A stretch of 64,000 bases of DNA, taken from the NCBI RefSeq assembly GCF_028471945.1, contig NZ_CP110128.1:4266501-4330500 (forward strand), written 5' to 3'. Numbering within the stretch: the stretch's first letter is position 1; each line of letters starts with the position of its first letter. Below, piece by piece: positions 52,285-62,194 of this stretch. The position numbers and the translations under genes were made by a program. The notes under the pieces were generated by a model. That model was not told the origin of the DNA. It made no database searches and worked only from the letters and a program-made list of their open reading frames with translations. Origin of the DNA: Pseudomonas sp. WJP1. Lineage in GTDB: Bacteria > Pseudomonadota > Gammaproteobacteria > Pseudomonadales > Pseudomonadaceae.

Positions 52285-53304
52285 TCACAACAACGTAAGG
52301 ACAGCGCCGACGACGATGAGCTGCGCCGTCAGCCCGAACGCCAGGATCAAGGGCTTGATACCCGCCTTGCGCAGGTCCTGCACACGGGTGCTAAAGCCCA
52401 ACGCGCCCATGGCTGCGGCCAGCAAAAGGTCATCCAGGCCGACGACAAACTGCCGAACGCCTTGGGTCAACGGCATCCAGGAATTGATCAGCATGCAGCC
52501 CACGAAACCCAGCACGAACACCGGCACCGTTACCGACGCCGCGGCTTCATTCCCGGCCCTGCCGCGCGACCACCACAGCCCGACGCCAATCAATACCGGC
52601 GCGAGAAGCAAAACGCGGATGAGCTTGGCAACGATCGCCGCCTCGGCCGCCTGTGGGTTCATGGCTTGACCTGCGGCCACGACCTGGGCGACTTCATGCA
52701 GGGTGGCCCCGGTGAAGACGCCAAAGGCGTGGCTGTCGCCCAGCAACCCCGGCGCGAGGCTGAAAACCCAGGGGTAGGCCAGCATGCCGAAAGTACCGAA
52801 CAGCACGATGCAGGCAATGGCAATGGCGACCTGGTCGTTGCGTGCCCTCACCACCCCCGCGCTGGCGAGGATCGCCGCGGCGCCGCAGATGGCGTGGCCG
52901 GCGCCGATCAGGATGACCGTCTGGCGCTCCATGCGCAGAACGCGCACACCCAGCCAGATGGCCAGGGACAGTGTGGACAGGATCAACAGCACATCGATGA
53001 TAAAGGCCTGCACACCGAGCGCCTGCACCTGTTGCACGGTGAGACGAAAGCCGTACAGCGCCACACCAACACGCAACAATGATTGTTTGCAAAGCTGCAC
53101 GCCACTGGCCAGGGCGAAATGGACACTGCCCGGAGTCAGGTTGCCCAGTGCCAGGCCGAGCAGCATGGCCAGTGTCAGTGCGCCCAGGCCGCTGCCATGC
53201 AGCATCGGAGCCGCAGCGAGCCAAAGGGCGAAACCGGCCAGGGTGAGGCTGCCGGCCAGGCCTGGAAGCAGATTGAAAGGAGAACGAAGGCTTGCGACGA
53301 GCAT
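52285..53304 (-). CDS. YeiH/UPF0324 family putative sulfate exporter
   Basis: A 339-residue inner-membrane protein with about ten hydrophobic segments. Family marks are LLRVGVALYGFRLTVQQV, IGAGHAICGAAAILA and GATLHEVAQVVAAG. The ATG at 53304 follows a GGGAT-type RBS; an upstream TTG is less likely. The family is annotated as putative sulfate exporter; the substrate is not certain. It is preceded by the terminator of the DUF1329 gene, so it has its own promoter. Confidence 0.9.
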   Translation of the reverse strand: MLVASLRSPFNLLPGLAGSLTLAGFALWLAAAPMLHGSGLGALTLAMLLGLALGNLTPGSVHFALASGVQLCKQSLLRVGVALYGFRLTVQQVQALGVQAFIIDVLLILSTLSLAIWLGVRVLRMERQTVILIGAGHAICGAAAILASAGVVRARNDQVAIAIACIVLFGTFGMLAYPWVFSLAPGLLGDSHAFGVFTGATLHEVAQVVAAGQAMNPQAAEAAIVAKLIRVLLLAPVLIGVGLWWSRGRAGNEAAASVTVPVFVLGFVGCMLINSWMPLTQGVRQFVVGLDDLLLAAAMGALGFSTRVQDLRKAGIKPLILAFGLTAQLIVVGAVLTLL

Positions 53305-53360
53305 GAGCAAATCCCGGCCCGATCGGGCCAAAAAGAATTCGAAGGAGTCTGCGAGACGCG

Positions 53361-53388
53361 AAAAAAACCGCTGCCGAAGCAGCGGTAA
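53361..53388 (-). terminator. Terminator of the DUF1302-DUF1329 unit
   Basis: On the minus strand ACCGCTGC and GCAGCGGT pair around TTCG, followed by TTTTTTT. It lies 26 bases after the DUF1329 stop and ends that leftward operon. Confidence 0.93.
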
Positions 53389-53414
53389 AGTGCACAGCGT
53401 CGTGAAACGGAGGA

Positions 53415-54773
53415 TTACTTGCCGTAGCGGCGTAGCGCTGCCGGGCTGTAGTTTTCTTTCGAAGCCAGCTGGTTGAAGACCATCTTCTGCTGGGTCTCGT
53501 TGGTCATGTAGTTGGTGGAGTAGCGACCCGAAATGAAGTCATAGGTGGCTTCCATCGCCTGGAACGGCACATCCACATCCGGCAGCTGAATCGGGTAGCT
53601 TTCGTACATGCGCCACAGTTCGCCACGGCTGTCGTACATCTCCGAACTTGCGATCTGCCAGTTGTCTTCGTCTATGTAGAAGCGACGCTTGCCATATACG
53701 TGACGGGCGCCAGGCTTGAGGGTCGCTTCGACCACCCAGACGCGGTGCTTCTCATAACGCACGTACTGCGGGTCGATAGTGTTTTTCTTCAGCAGGTCGG
53801 CGTATTTCAACGACTTGCTCGCCAGCTTGTAGCTGTTGTACGGGATCAAGCGTTCCTGCTTGCCGATCAGTTTCCAGTCGTAACGGTCCGGGGCGCCGTT
53901 GAAGCCACCCACGCCATCGGAGGTCAGTTGGCCATAGCTGTAGCGGGCACTGTTGTCGTAGGCCACGGTCGGCGCTCGACGCACCCGACGCTGGCCGGGA
54001 ATGTACTGCCAGGCACCGCGTGGCTCGGCAACCTGGTTGACCGGCTCGTGGACCATGGTGATTTCACCGGCCACGCGTGACGGGCTCAGCGCGCGGATCA
54101 TGCTGAAGTACAGGGCGTTTTCTTCCGGTTGCAGGTCACTGACCGCCGAGCGGAAGTGCACGCTCTGCTCATAGGTCACCAGGGTGCTGGCACCGCTGTC
54201 TTCCACGGTGGCCGAAGCCATTTCGCGCTGTACTGAGCTGCCGATGTAACGCGCCAGGTGGTTCCACATGACTTCCAGAGGTTCGGTCGGCATCGGGAAC
54301 GGCACGCCGGTGTTGTAGCCGATGATGCCGTAGCCATTGTCGGCCAGCGTCACCTTGCCGGCGTTGTCACGGGTAGCTGCATTGACCTTGTCAGGCATGT
54401 GCGTGGTGCGGTGCGACGGATAGACATTGATCTGGTAGGTCGCGGGGAAACGCTTGAGCATCGCCACCTGCCCTGGCGTCAGCAGCTTCTCGTACTGACC
54501 GATGTTGGCTGCAGTGACCACCATCGTCGGCTTTTCGCTGGCGAACGGGTCGGTGTAGTCGCCATTGGCACTGGCGCTCAGGCTGCCCGGTTTCAGGCCG
54601 CCGTCCCAGGCCGGGATACTGCCGTCGGCGTTGGCGGCACGCTCGCCGCCCATGGCATTGAGGCTGGTGCCCAGTTTTGACGTGTCGGCGTCCTTGGCGT
54701 ACAGCGATGCACTCAGGCATGCCGAAGCCAGAACGGTCAGTATGAGGGGCAGTTTTATCAGTTTCATGGTCAT
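53415..54773 (-). CDS. DUF1329 envelope protein
   Basis: A 452-residue exported protein with a signal peptide (KLIKLPLILTVLASACLSAS, then LYAKDAD). The mature start LGTSLNAMGGERAANADGSI is the family hallmark. DUF1329 proteins resemble LolB-like outer-membrane factors and almost always sit with DUF1302 proteins; pairs are tied to growth on hydrophobic compounds or to envelope traffic. Its ATG overlaps the DUF1302 stop (TGATG), confirming the pair. It is followed by a strong terminator. Confidence 0.93.
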   Translation of the reverse strand: MTMKLIKLPLILTVLASACLSASLYAKDADTSKLGTSLNAMGGERAANADGSIPAWDGGLKPGSLSASANGDYTDPFASEKPTMVVTAANIGQYEKLLTPGQVAMLKRFPATYQINVYPSHRTTHMPDKVNAATRDNAGKVTLADNGYGIIGYNTGVPFPMPTEPLEVMWNHLARYIGSSVQREMASATVEDSGASTLVTYEQSVHFRSAVSDLQPEENALYFSMIRALSPSRVAGEITMVHEPVNQVAEPRGAWQYIPGQRRVRRAPTVAYDNSARYSYGQLTSDGVGGFNGAPDRYDWKLIGKQERLIPYNSYKLASKSLKYADLLKKNTIDPQYVRYEKHRVWVVEATLKPGARHVYGKRRFYIDEDNWQIASSEMYDSRGELWRMYESYPIQLPDVDVPFQAMEATYDFISGRYSTNYMTNETQQKMVFNQLASKENYSPAALRRYGK

Positions 54774-56620
54774 CAGAAGCTCACCTTAAGGTTGACCGAT
54801 GCAAAGTCACGGTCGTCGAGGGTGCTGAAGTCGCCACCGAAGAAATCGTTGTAGTTGAACTCCAACGAGTAATTGGTGCGGTATTCAAAGAGCAGCGAGA
54901 GACCCACTGCTTTTTGTCCTTCCTGGAAGTTGGGGCCATAACCGTTCACGTCATGGCGAAAGTTGATACTCGGGGTCACGACGGTCGACGGCAGGACGCC
55001 TTCGTAAGCCAGGGCACCGCGCAGGCGGTAGCCCCACGACCAGTCGGTGTAGAAGCCGCGGTTGTCGTTGCAATTGTTGGCGTTGAGGTTGGCGATCTGG
55101 CCGGCGTTGAGGTTGGCCGTGCCCGGCGTGACGCAGAAGCTGGCCGGCACCGCTGGATTGAAAGGCGTGGTGGTCAACTCGCTGCGGCCATAGGCACCGC
55201 TACGGCCGAAGCGCTCGTTACCCAGGTCACTGATGTGGTTGACCGCCCCTTCCGCCGCCCAGGAAAACTTGCTCGCACCCAATACGTTGGACACGCTGTC
55301 GGTGGCACCCAGCGAGAACTGCGACACCGGCATGCGCTTGTAGCCTTCGATCGGAGCACCCAGGGCCGGGGCAACGCCCGGATTGGTGAACGGCGTGTTG
55401 GGGCTGCGCAGCAGGAACTGAATGGTGTCGTTGCCGTTGAAACCCAATGGCTGGTTGGGTCGGTAGCTCAACTCGCCAAACACCGCCGTGCTGCCGACCA
55501 CGCCGCTGAGGCTCAGGCCGAACAGTCGGATGTCCTCGGGGTAGACCGAGTTGTAGCTGGCGGTCGAAATGTTCGCCAGCGAACCGCCCGGCCCGGAAAT
55601 CGGCCGGCTGACCGCCGTACCGTTGAACGATGCGAAACGGCTGGCGTAGTTGGCGTAGTACAGGCCCAGTTCGGCATCGTTCAGGCTTTCGATGACCTTG
55701 TGCAGGGCTATACCGTACTGGCCGCCGTCATGGGCGTAGTCGGTCTGGCCACGCGGAACGAAGGTGCCGGCTCTCAGGGCGGTGGCGGTGGTCTTGTCGC
55801 CGGTCAGGCCGGCAACGATCGGACCGCAGCCTTCCGGCGCAAAGTCGGCGGACTGGAAAAAGGTGCCGCAACCGTCCAGTACCGAAGGCCGGAAGTTGTA
55901 TTGATAGAAACCCTCCAGGCTCAGGGTGTCGTTCAGGCCGAAATTGAACGAGACCATCTCGACCGGCAGCTGCCCTTCCTTGAGTTCGACACCCGGACGG
56001 TTGAACGCCGACACGTCCAGCGGGTTGATGGCGTTGATGCCGTTCTGGAAGAACAGCGCTTCACCCCAACTCAGTACCTGCTTGCCGACCTTGACGCTCA
56101 GCGGATGGTCGGCCACGTCGAAGTTTTTCCAGACATAGGCATCCAAGGTTTCGAAGCCCTGAAACTTCGCCATGTCCGGCCAGCCGGAATCGTCGAATTT
56201 CTTGAAATCGCCGTTACCGCTGTCCAGCGCGTGGTCATACCAGTACTTGAAGCGAATGAAGGCGCCCTGATTGCCATCGTTGAAGTCGAACTCGGTCAGG
56301 CCCTTGTACACCTGGGAAATCGTGTCGTGCTTGGAGAAGTTCAGCCGGCCGTCGTCACCGTTGGTGTCGATGCCCTTGCCGTTCTTGCCGATGCTCCTGG
56401 CGTCCGGGGCGTACATCATGCCCGGATCCGGGTTGCGCAACGCCCAGCTCTGGCCGTAGGTCAAGGTGGTGTTGGTGGTCAGCGACCAGTCGTCATTGAC
56501 ATCGAAGGTCACGGCGTACGCCTGCTGGCTGGCGAAGGTCGCCAAAGCGACGCCGACGGCCAGCAGGCAGGGTGAAAAACGCCGCTGTTGCAGGGTGGAG
56601 ATGGCTGTACTGCTCAACAT
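54773..56620 (-). CDS. DUF1302 outer-membrane protein
   Basis: A 615-residue predicted beta-barrel with a signal peptide (cleavage near QQAYA, about residue 37). It ends NLKVSF, a terminal phenylalanine signal for outer-membrane insertion. VTFDVNDDWSLTTNTTLTYG is the DUF1302 N-terminal pattern. The ATG at 56620 follows AGGTGA; a GTG nine bases earlier is possible. It is coupled to the DUF1329 gene. Together with the MFS transporter and the catabolic genes upstream, it probably serves uptake of the pathway's substrate across the outer membrane. Confidence 0.92.
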   Translation of the reverse strand: MLSSTAISTLQQRRFSPCLLAVGVALATFASQQAYAVTFDVNDDWSLTTNTTLTYGQSWALRNPDPGMMYAPDARSIGKNGKGIDTNGDDGRLNFSKHDTISQVYKGLTEFDFNDGNQGAFIRFKYWYDHALDSGNGDFKKFDDSGWPDMAKFQGFETLDAYVWKNFDVADHPLSVKVGKQVLSWGEALFFQNGINAINPLDVSAFNRPGVELKEGQLPVEMVSFNFGLNDTLSLEGFYQYNFRPSVLDGCGTFFQSADFAPEGCGPIVAGLTGDKTTATALRAGTFVPRGQTDYAHDGGQYGIALHKVIESLNDAELGLYYANYASRFASFNGTAVSRPISGPGGSLANISTASYNSVYPEDIRLFGLSLSGVVGSTAVFGELSYRPNQPLGFNGNDTIQFLLRSPNTPFTNPGVAPALGAPIEGYKRMPVSQFSLGATDSVSNVLGASKFSWAAEGAVNHISDLGNERFGRSGAYGRSELTTTPFNPAVPASFCVTPGTANLNAGQIANLNANNCNDNRGFYTDWSWGYRLRGALAYEGVLPSTVVTPSINFRHDVNGYGPNFQEGQKAVGLSLLFEYRTNYSLEFNYNDFFGGDFSTLDDRDFASVNLKVSF

Positions 56621-56708
56621 GCATGTCACCTTTTTTTGTTTTTAATGGTGCAGCGCTCCCCGCACCGGGGCCTTTGGGCCCCAGCGTGAGTGGGCGTTGT
56701 GTGGCGTC

Positions 56709-58052
56709 TTAGAGAGGGTTGCGGGTGCGCTCGTGCAGCAGTTTCGCGGGGATACCCAGCAGCAGGACCGTCGCGCCGAACACCAGCAGGCCGGCGATCA
56801 CATCAAAGGCGACGAACAGGCTGCCGGTCTGGGTCTTGACGGCGCCCACCAGCACCGGGGCGATCATCGCGGCGATGCCACCCAGGCTGCTGATCAGCGC
56901 AATGCCGCCAGCAGCGACGGGGCCGCTGAGGTAGGCCGGTGGAATAGTCCAGAACAGAGGCACGGATGACAGGCAGGCGGCGGCGCCCAGGCTCATGAAC
57001 AGTACCGACAGCTCAAGATTGCCCTGGAAAATGCCGAGCAAAACGAAGCTGGCAGCCCCCACCAGCATGGTCAGCGCCAGGTGCCAGCGACGTTCCAGGT
57101 GTTTGTCGGAACTGCGGCCGAGCAAGTACATGGCGACCAGGGCGATGCAGTACGGCAGGCTGCTGATCAGGCCGATACGACCGATGTCGGCAAGACCGAA
57201 GCTCTGGATCAGGCTCGGCATCCAGTACGCCACGGTATTGGTGCCCGAATAGATGCAGAAGAACACCAGGCCGGCCAGCAGCACCCGCGGATCACGCAGC
57301 AACTGACGAAACGAGGCATGGGGATTGCCCTTGATCACATTCTCTACTTCAAGCTGTGCCTGGACGACGGACTTCTCATGAGCGTTGAGCCAAGGGGCGT
57401 CCTGTGGTTTGTCGACCAGCCAGAACCAGGCGAACAGGCCCAGAAGCACAGCGGGGATACCTTCGAAGACAAACAGCACCTGCCAGTCGCGCAGCCCTGC
57501 CCAGCCATGGAAATGGGTCATGATCCAACCGGCCAAGGGCCCGCTGACGATCCCGGCAAAGATCCCGGCCATGATGAAGATCGACGTGATGCGGCCACGG
57601 CGTGATGCCGGGAACCAGTAGGTCAGGTACAGAATCACACCCGGAAAAAAACCCGCCTCGGCAACGCCCAGCAAAAAGCGCGCGATATACAACCCGGTCG
57701 CGGAGCTCACCAGGCTGGTGCCGATGGTCACCAGCCCCCACAGCACCATGATGCGCATGATGGTCAGCCGCGCGCCGACCCTTTGCATGTAGAGGTTGCT
57801 CGGCACTTCGAACAGCAGGTAACCCACGAAGAACACCGCCGCGCCCAGCCCGTAGGCGGCGTCGCTCAGCGCGAGATCTTCAGCCATGCGCAACTTGGCG
57901 AAAGAAATGTTGATCCGGTCGATCGAGTTGATCACATAGGCGACAAACAGGAACGGCAACAGGCGCCAGGTGATCTTGCGAAAAATCTGTTGTACCTCGT
58001 GTGCAGATGCCGCACCCGTCAGGCATTGGCCTCGTTCAACCACGCTAGTCAT
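56709..58052 (-). CDS. MFS transporter, anion:cation symporter type
   Basis: A 447-residue major facilitator protein with twelve hydrophobic segments. NSIDRINISFAKLRMAEDLA and YLLFEVPSNLYMQRVGAR are typical of the ACS family (organic-acid uptake, such as tartrate, glucarate and aromatic acids). There is no signal peptide. It lies within a leftward series with the CMD-like, SDR and BKACE genes, so it probably imports the pathway's organic acid. An 88-base spacer divides it from DUF1302. Confidence 0.93.
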   Translation of the reverse strand: MTSVVERGQCLTGAASAHEVQQIFRKITWRLLPFLFVAYVINSIDRINISFAKLRMAEDLALSDAAYGLGAAVFFVGYLLFEVPSNLYMQRVGARLTIMRIMVLWGLVTIGTSLVSSATGLYIARFLLGVAEAGFFPGVILYLTYWFPASRRGRITSIFIMAGIFAGIVSGPLAGWIMTHFHGWAGLRDWQVLFVFEGIPAVLLGLFAWFWLVDKPQDAPWLNAHEKSVVQAQLEVENVIKGNPHASFRQLLRDPRVLLAGLVFFCIYSGTNTVAYWMPSLIQSFGLADIGRIGLISSLPYCIALVAMYLLGRSSDKHLERRWHLALTMLVGAASFVLLGIFQGNLELSVLFMSLGAAACLSSVPLFWTIPPAYLSGPVAAGGIALISSLGGIAAMIAPVLVGAVKTQTGSLFVAFDVIAGLLVFGATVLLLGIPAKLLHERTRNPL

Positions 58053-58158
58053 TGCTTCTCCTCCTGCGACAGACGCATTGGAAACATTTCTTGTTGTTAT
58101 TTTTCACACGCCCGACGGCGCGATTGGAACAGGACAGGACGACCCGCCCTGCCCGCCT

Positions 58159-58899
58159 TCATTGCGCAGCGGATAACGCGCGCAGTTCTTCATCGAGCAT
58201 CGGCACACCCAGCTCGCAGGCTTCAATACCCTGCAGGCTGACGATCTTCAACACTTCCAGCACCTGCTCGCGGGTCGCGCCCAGTTGCAGCGCTGCCTGA
58301 ATGTGACGCCGCGTGCCATGGCCATACAGGTGCGTGATGGCGGCATCGCCGGCGATGCACAGGAACTCGATCCACAGCGGTGGCAGGATGCCGTCCTTCC
58401 ACAGCCCGAAGCCCATGCCGAGGAATTTCTCCAGATAGGCCGGATCCCACTTGTAGAGGGTCTCCCACAGCGGATTGAACATCCCGCCGGCGCGCACGGC
58501 ATCGCAGACCGGTGTCGCACCCGCTGCCACTGGCTCATCGGCTACGCCGGCATTGGCCAACTCCTCGGCAAGGATCGGCACCCCGAGCGCACAGGCATGG
58601 ATGCCGACCACACTGGCCAGCTTGAACACTTCGAGAATCTCGGCACGGGTCACGCCCAGGCGCAGCGCATCACGCACATGACGCCGCACGCCGGGAGCGT
58701 ACAAGTGGGTAGCGGTGACGTCGATGTTCAGACGGATCAGCGCCACCAATTTCGGATCGAGGATGTCGTTGACCTGGCTGTCCTCGACCAGTTTCATGAA
58801 GCTTTCGGTCCATGGCCCATCCCACTCGGCCATGCGGTCCAGGCTTTCATCGAACAGGCCGGCGGCGCGTAGCGCGTTGTAATTCGGGGTATCGCTCAT
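58159..58899 (-). CDS. Carboxymuconolactone decarboxylase-like protein, internally duplicated
   Basis: A 246-residue protein formed of two CMD-like (AhpD-like) units. The units align: IDVTATHLYAPGVRRHVRDA with GDAAITHLYGHGTRRHIQAA, and GIHACALGVPILAEEL with GIEACELGVPMLDEEL. Typical members have one CxxC redox centre; here single cysteines replace it. It may be a decarboxylase, a peroxidase-like protein or structural. It is 28 bases from the SDR gene and is probably co-transcribed. Confidence 0.88.
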   Translation of the reverse strand: MSDTPNYNALRAAGLFDESLDRMAEWDGPWTESFMKLVEDSQVNDILDPKLVALIRLNIDVTATHLYAPGVRRHVRDALRLGVTRAEILEVFKLASVVGIHACALGVPILAEELANAGVADEPVAAGATPVCDAVRAGGMFNPLWETLYKWDPAYLEKFLGMGFGLWKDGILPPLWIEFLCIAGDAAITHLYGHGTRRHIQAALQLGATREQVLEVLKIVSLQGIEACELGVPMLDEELRALSAAQ

Positions 58900-58926
58900 C
58901 GTTCTTCCACTCGCTTAGAAATGAGG

Positions 58927-59748
58927 TCAGATCACGCTGCCGCCATTGGGGCTGAGCACCTGGCCGACCAGGTAATGCTCGCCGGCCAGATACAGCACGG
59001 TGCCGGCATACTCCTCGACCGTACCGAAGCGGCCCAGGGGCACCCCTTGCCACAAACGGTTGCGGGCTTCCTCACCAATGGCATCCAGGTAGCTGTTGAA
59101 CGCAGGGGTGGCAACACCGCCCGGGGCCATGGCGTTGACGAAGATGTTGGCGCCAGCTACCTCGTAGGCCACCGACTTGGTAAAGCTGATTACCGCACCC
59201 TTCGTGGCGCAGTAGTGCGGGCTGTGAGCGCTCTTGCTGGACAGGCCGGCAATCGACGCGATGTTGATGATCTTGCCTTCGCGCTGCGGCTCCATCAGCC
59301 GCAGTGCCGCACGGGTGCAATAGAACATGCCGTGCACATTGACGCCCCAGTAGCGGTGCCATTCCTCGTCGCTGATCGCGCTGGTGAAACCCAGCGAGCG
59401 ACGCGGTTCGGGGTTCGACATGTAGCGGTACAAGGCATTGCGACGCAGCGTGTCGACTTCACGGTTCGGGGTCAGTGCGGCGTTGTTGACCAGCACATGC
59501 AGGGTGCCGAAACGCGCGACGATCAGGTCGAAAATGGCGTCCACTTCGACGCTCGACGACACATCGCAGCGCACCGCCAGGCATTCGGCACCCTGTGCTT
59601 CGACGGCATCCCGTGCCTGCGCCAGCGACTCTTCGCTGACATCGCAAATCACTACCTTCGCTCCGGCCTTGGCAAAAGCCACGGCGCACGCCTTGCCCAG
59701 GCCAGGACCAACGCCGGTCACCAGGGCGACTTTATTCACAAGATTCAT
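58927..59748 (-). CDS. SDR family dehydrogenase
   Basis: A 273-residue short-chain dehydrogenase. The nucleotide-binding motif is TGVGPGLGKACAVAF (about 11-25); CDVSSSVEVDAIFD, then VLVNNAAL (about 85) follow. The catalytic serine and Tyr-x3-Lys are in IASIAGLSSKSAHSPHYCAT and YCATKGAVISF. Of two ATGs, 59748 is seven bases after GGAG and was chosen over 59760. It likely oxidises a hydroxy group of the pathway intermediate with NAD(P), and its product may be a beta-keto acid for the BKACE enzyme next to it. Confidence 0.93.
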   Translation of the reverse strand: MNLVNKVALVTGVGPGLGKACAVAFAKAGAKVVICDVSEESLAQARDAVEAQGAECLAVRCDVSSSVEVDAIFDLIVARFGTLHVLVNNAALTPNREVDTLRRNALYRYMSNPEPRRSLGFTSAISDEEWHRYWGVNVHGMFYCTRAALRLMEPQREGKIINIASIAGLSSKSAHSPHYCATKGAVISFTKSVAYEVAGANIFVNAMAPGGVATPAFNSYLDAIGEEARNRLWQGVPLGRFGTVEEYAGTVLYLAGEHYLVGQVLSPNGGSVI

Positions 59749-59825
59749 TGCACACTCCATGGAAACGGGTGAATCAGGCGACCGGCAGCGTTTTCGCCAC
59801 CGGCCTGCGTCCGGTCACGTGTGAC

Positions 59826-60881
59826 TCAATACTGTCCCGGCACGGTAAAACCACGCTGACCGGGCTTGCGGTTCGGCGCCATGCCCAGCCTGGCGATGGT
59901 CTCGTCAGCGCTGGTGTAGGTCTGGCCGATCTTGTAGATCTCTCGCGCTTCCTTGCCGCTGGCAATCTCGCGACCCAGCTCCCGGGACAGACGCACGGTC
60001 TGTTCGATCTGCTGCACCGAGGTCATGCGTTCGCCCTTGCGACCCCACAGGGTGTCTTCGATGCCGACACGCACATGCAGGCCCATGGCAATTGCCATGG
60101 CGTTCATCGGCAGCACCGCGCGCATGGCGCTTTCCATGGACAGCACCGAGCCCGGCGGGGTGCGCTTGACGAACTCGATCATGTCGGACGGATCCAGGCC
60201 CGCCGCGCCGCCACCGATGGCGACGTAGTTCAAAATCAGCGGCCCGGTGTACAGGCCCTTGCGAATCAAACGCTCGACGGTTTCCAGCTGGTGCACGTGA
60301 CCGAGCATGAAGTGCGGCTGGATGCCGGAGGCCTGCAGGCGCTTGAGGTGCTCGATGAAGAACGACGGACGCGCGTCGGAAACCATCTCCTGGTAGGCGT
60401 TGAAGTACGCAGGCTGTTCCAGGATGGTGCCGGCGATGTCATCGGCCGTCAGCAGCTCGCAGATGTTCATCTGGCTGGTGTTGATGGCGATGGTCACCTG
60501 GTCTGGCTTGGGCGACAGGTCGGCGAGCATGTGCCGGGTGTCGTAATCCAGCCAGGTCGCCGCCTGCCCTTCGCTTTCCGGGGCGAAGGAAATCGATCCA
60601 CCGACCTGCAGGACCATGTCCGGCACAGCCTGGCGCAGCAGCCCGAGCATCTCGTTGAATTTGCTCAGGCGCTTGGAACCCTTGCCGTCTTCTTCACGTA
60701 CGTGAACGTGCAGCACGGTGGCGCCGGCGTTGTAGCAATCGATCGCCTTCTGGACCTGATCGTCCATGCTGACCGGAATATCGTCCGAGTCGGCAGGCGT
60801 CCATTGCGGACCATAGGGCGCCACCTGAATCACCAGTTTTTCCTGGTTTTCCGGGAACAAGCTGTCATCAAGGAAATGCAT
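59826..60881 (-). CDS. Beta-keto acid cleavage enzyme (BKACE, DUF849)
   Basis: A 351-residue TIM-barrel enzyme of the BKACE family, cutting a beta-keto acid with acetyl-CoA to give acetoacetate and a CoA-ester. The metal motif VLHVHVREEDGKGS (about 55-68) and NYVAIGGGAAGLDPSDMIEF are family marks. The start MHFLDDSLFPENQEK lies after GGAGAAGTTACG. The members differ in substrate: 3-keto-5-aminohexanoate, dehydrocarnitine and others. It probably follows the SDR step. It is the first gene of the leftward catabolic series, divided from the AraC gene by a REP hairpin. Confidence 0.93.
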   Translation of the reverse strand: MHFLDDSLFPENQEKLVIQVAPYGPQWTPADSDDIPVSMDDQVQKAIDCYNAGATVLHVHVREEDGKGSKRLSKFNEMLGLLRQAVPDMVLQVGGSISFAPESEGQAATWLDYDTRHMLADLSPKPDQVTIAINTSQMNICELLTADDIAGTILEQPAYFNAYQEMVSDARPSFFIEHLKRLQASGIQPHFMLGHVHQLETVERLIRKGLYTGPLILNYVAIGGGAAGLDPSDMIEFVKRTPPGSVLSMESAMRAVLPMNAMAIAMGLHVRVGIEDTLWGRKGERMTSVQQIEQTVRLSRELGREIASGKEAREIYKIGQTYTSADETIARLGMAPNRKPGQRGFTVPGQY

Positions 60882-61036
60882 CGTAACTTCTCCGTCCTGT
60901 CTTATCGTTATTGAACGAATGAGCGGTGTAGCTGCTCGCATGACTGAAAAGTTACTGCTTTCGTGCTGGATGTTTTTATCATCCTGGCACCAGCTTTTAT
61001 CATTTCGGCACATTCCCGACCGCCGCTGAACGCGCC

Positions 61037-61142
61037 CCTGCAGGAGCGATGCTTGCTCGCGAAAAACGCCAGGCCAATACGGGCATCCAGACAGCCCGCG
61101 TTATCGTTGACGTCCATCGCGGGCAAGCCTCGCTCCTACAGA
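61037..61142. repeat. REP-type hairpin overlapping the AraC gene end
   Basis: Arms cctgcaggagcgatgcttgc at 61037 and gcgggcaagcctcgctccta ending at 61142 are divergent copies of the REP unit, with a longer spacer than other REPINs here. The right arm contains the stop codon of the AraC-type gene (61136-61138). Confidence 0.75.
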
Positions 61143-62173
61143 GGGATGTGTACACCGCCGCGGGTTTTGCGCCACTCCCGCGGCGTACAGTCGAACCAGC
61201 GCTTGAAGGCACGGGTGAAATTGCCCTGGGTCTCATAGCCCAGACGGCTGGCGACTTCGGCGATGGGCAGATCGGGGTCAATCAGCAGGCGGGAGGCCAT
61301 ATCCTTGCGAGTCTGCTCCAGGAGCAACTCGAAACTGGTCTGCTGCTCGCTCAGGTGGCGATAGAGGGTGAAGCGATGCACGGCAAAAAATTCAGCCACC
61401 CGTTCCGCCGAACAATCGCCCTGCAACAGCAACGCTTCGATGACCTGGCGAACCCGGCTGGCCAGGTCTTGACCTTCTCGACCCTGCAGCTCGTCGAGGT
61501 GACCGCGCAGGAAATCTTCCAGTTGGCGATCGTGGGCAGCGCGCGGTTTGTCAAGCAAGGCCTGGGGAAACAGCACTTCATGTTGCGACTGTCCGAACCA
61601 CACCGGACAGCGGAAAAAATGCTCGTACAACCCTGCCGAGCGCGGCTTGCGATAGGCGATGCGAACCAGCGCCGGTCGCCAGGTGTGGCCGACGATGAGT
61701 TCCATGATGGTGACGATGGCGGCCAGGTAAGCCGTCAGCAACTGATCGCTGCCGGGCACATTGCCGACAATGGAAAGGCGCAAACCGGCGTAGCCTCGCT
61801 CCTCGACCAGGGTCAAGTGCAGACCGCGATACCACAACCCGCAATAGCGGATCAGGCTCTCGGTGGCGGCGCGTACCGTCGCGGCGTTGAGCACGAGAAA
61901 GCGCAGCGGACCGGCGTTTTGCAGGTTGGCCCGCTGGCCGAGCAACAAGCCCAGATGATCGCAGCCCGATAGCCTGGCCGCTTCCTCGAGAATCCTGCCG
62001 TGGGTGATGACAGGCAACGGGCTCAGGTGCTGCTTGAACGAGTCGGGATAAATGCCGAATCCGCCCAGCAATGGCCAGGGATCGACCCCATGCTCCTGCA
62101 GCACCACCGGCAACGAGACGAGCGCACCCACCGGAATGGATTTATCCGCAACCCGTGGGCTCGCTCGCTTCAT
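61136..62173 (-). CDS. AraC family transcriptional regulator
   Basis: A 345-residue regulator of the OruR-like type: an N-terminal effector/dimer domain (FGIYPDSFKQHLSPLPVITH) and a C-terminal HTH (about 270-340: DLPIAEVASRLGYETQGNFT, then RAFKRWFDCTPREWRKTRGG). The second HTH helix and final arginine-rich stretch are intact. Its stop codon is in the REP arm. It is on the same strand as the catabolic series, upstream of the BKACE gene, and probably activates it. The acyl-CoA dehydrogenase gene precedes it by 21 bases. Confidence 0.93.
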   Translation of the reverse strand: MKRASPRVADKSIPVGALVSLPVVLQEHGVDPWPLLGGFGIYPDSFKQHLSPLPVITHGRILEEAARLSGCDHLGLLLGQRANLQNAGPLRFLVLNAATVRAATESLIRYCGLWYRGLHLTLVEERGYAGLRLSIVGNVPGSDQLLTAYLAAIVTIMELIVGHTWRPALVRIAYRKPRSAGLYEHFFRCPVWFGQSQHEVLFPQALLDKPRAAHDRQLEDFLRGHLDELQGREGQDLASRVRQVIEALLLQGDCSAERVAEFFAVHRFTLYRHLSEQQTSFELLLEQTRKDMASRLLIDPDLPIAEVASRLGYETQGNFTRAFKRWFDCTPREWRKTRGGVHIPL

Positions 62174-62194
62174 CGCCAGGCTCCGTGAATGGCG

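Noticed and set aside
54914..56575. 553-residue open frame on the plus strand
   Set aside because: Antisense to the DUF1302 gene; no RBS, no coherent domain, composition typical of a shadow frame.
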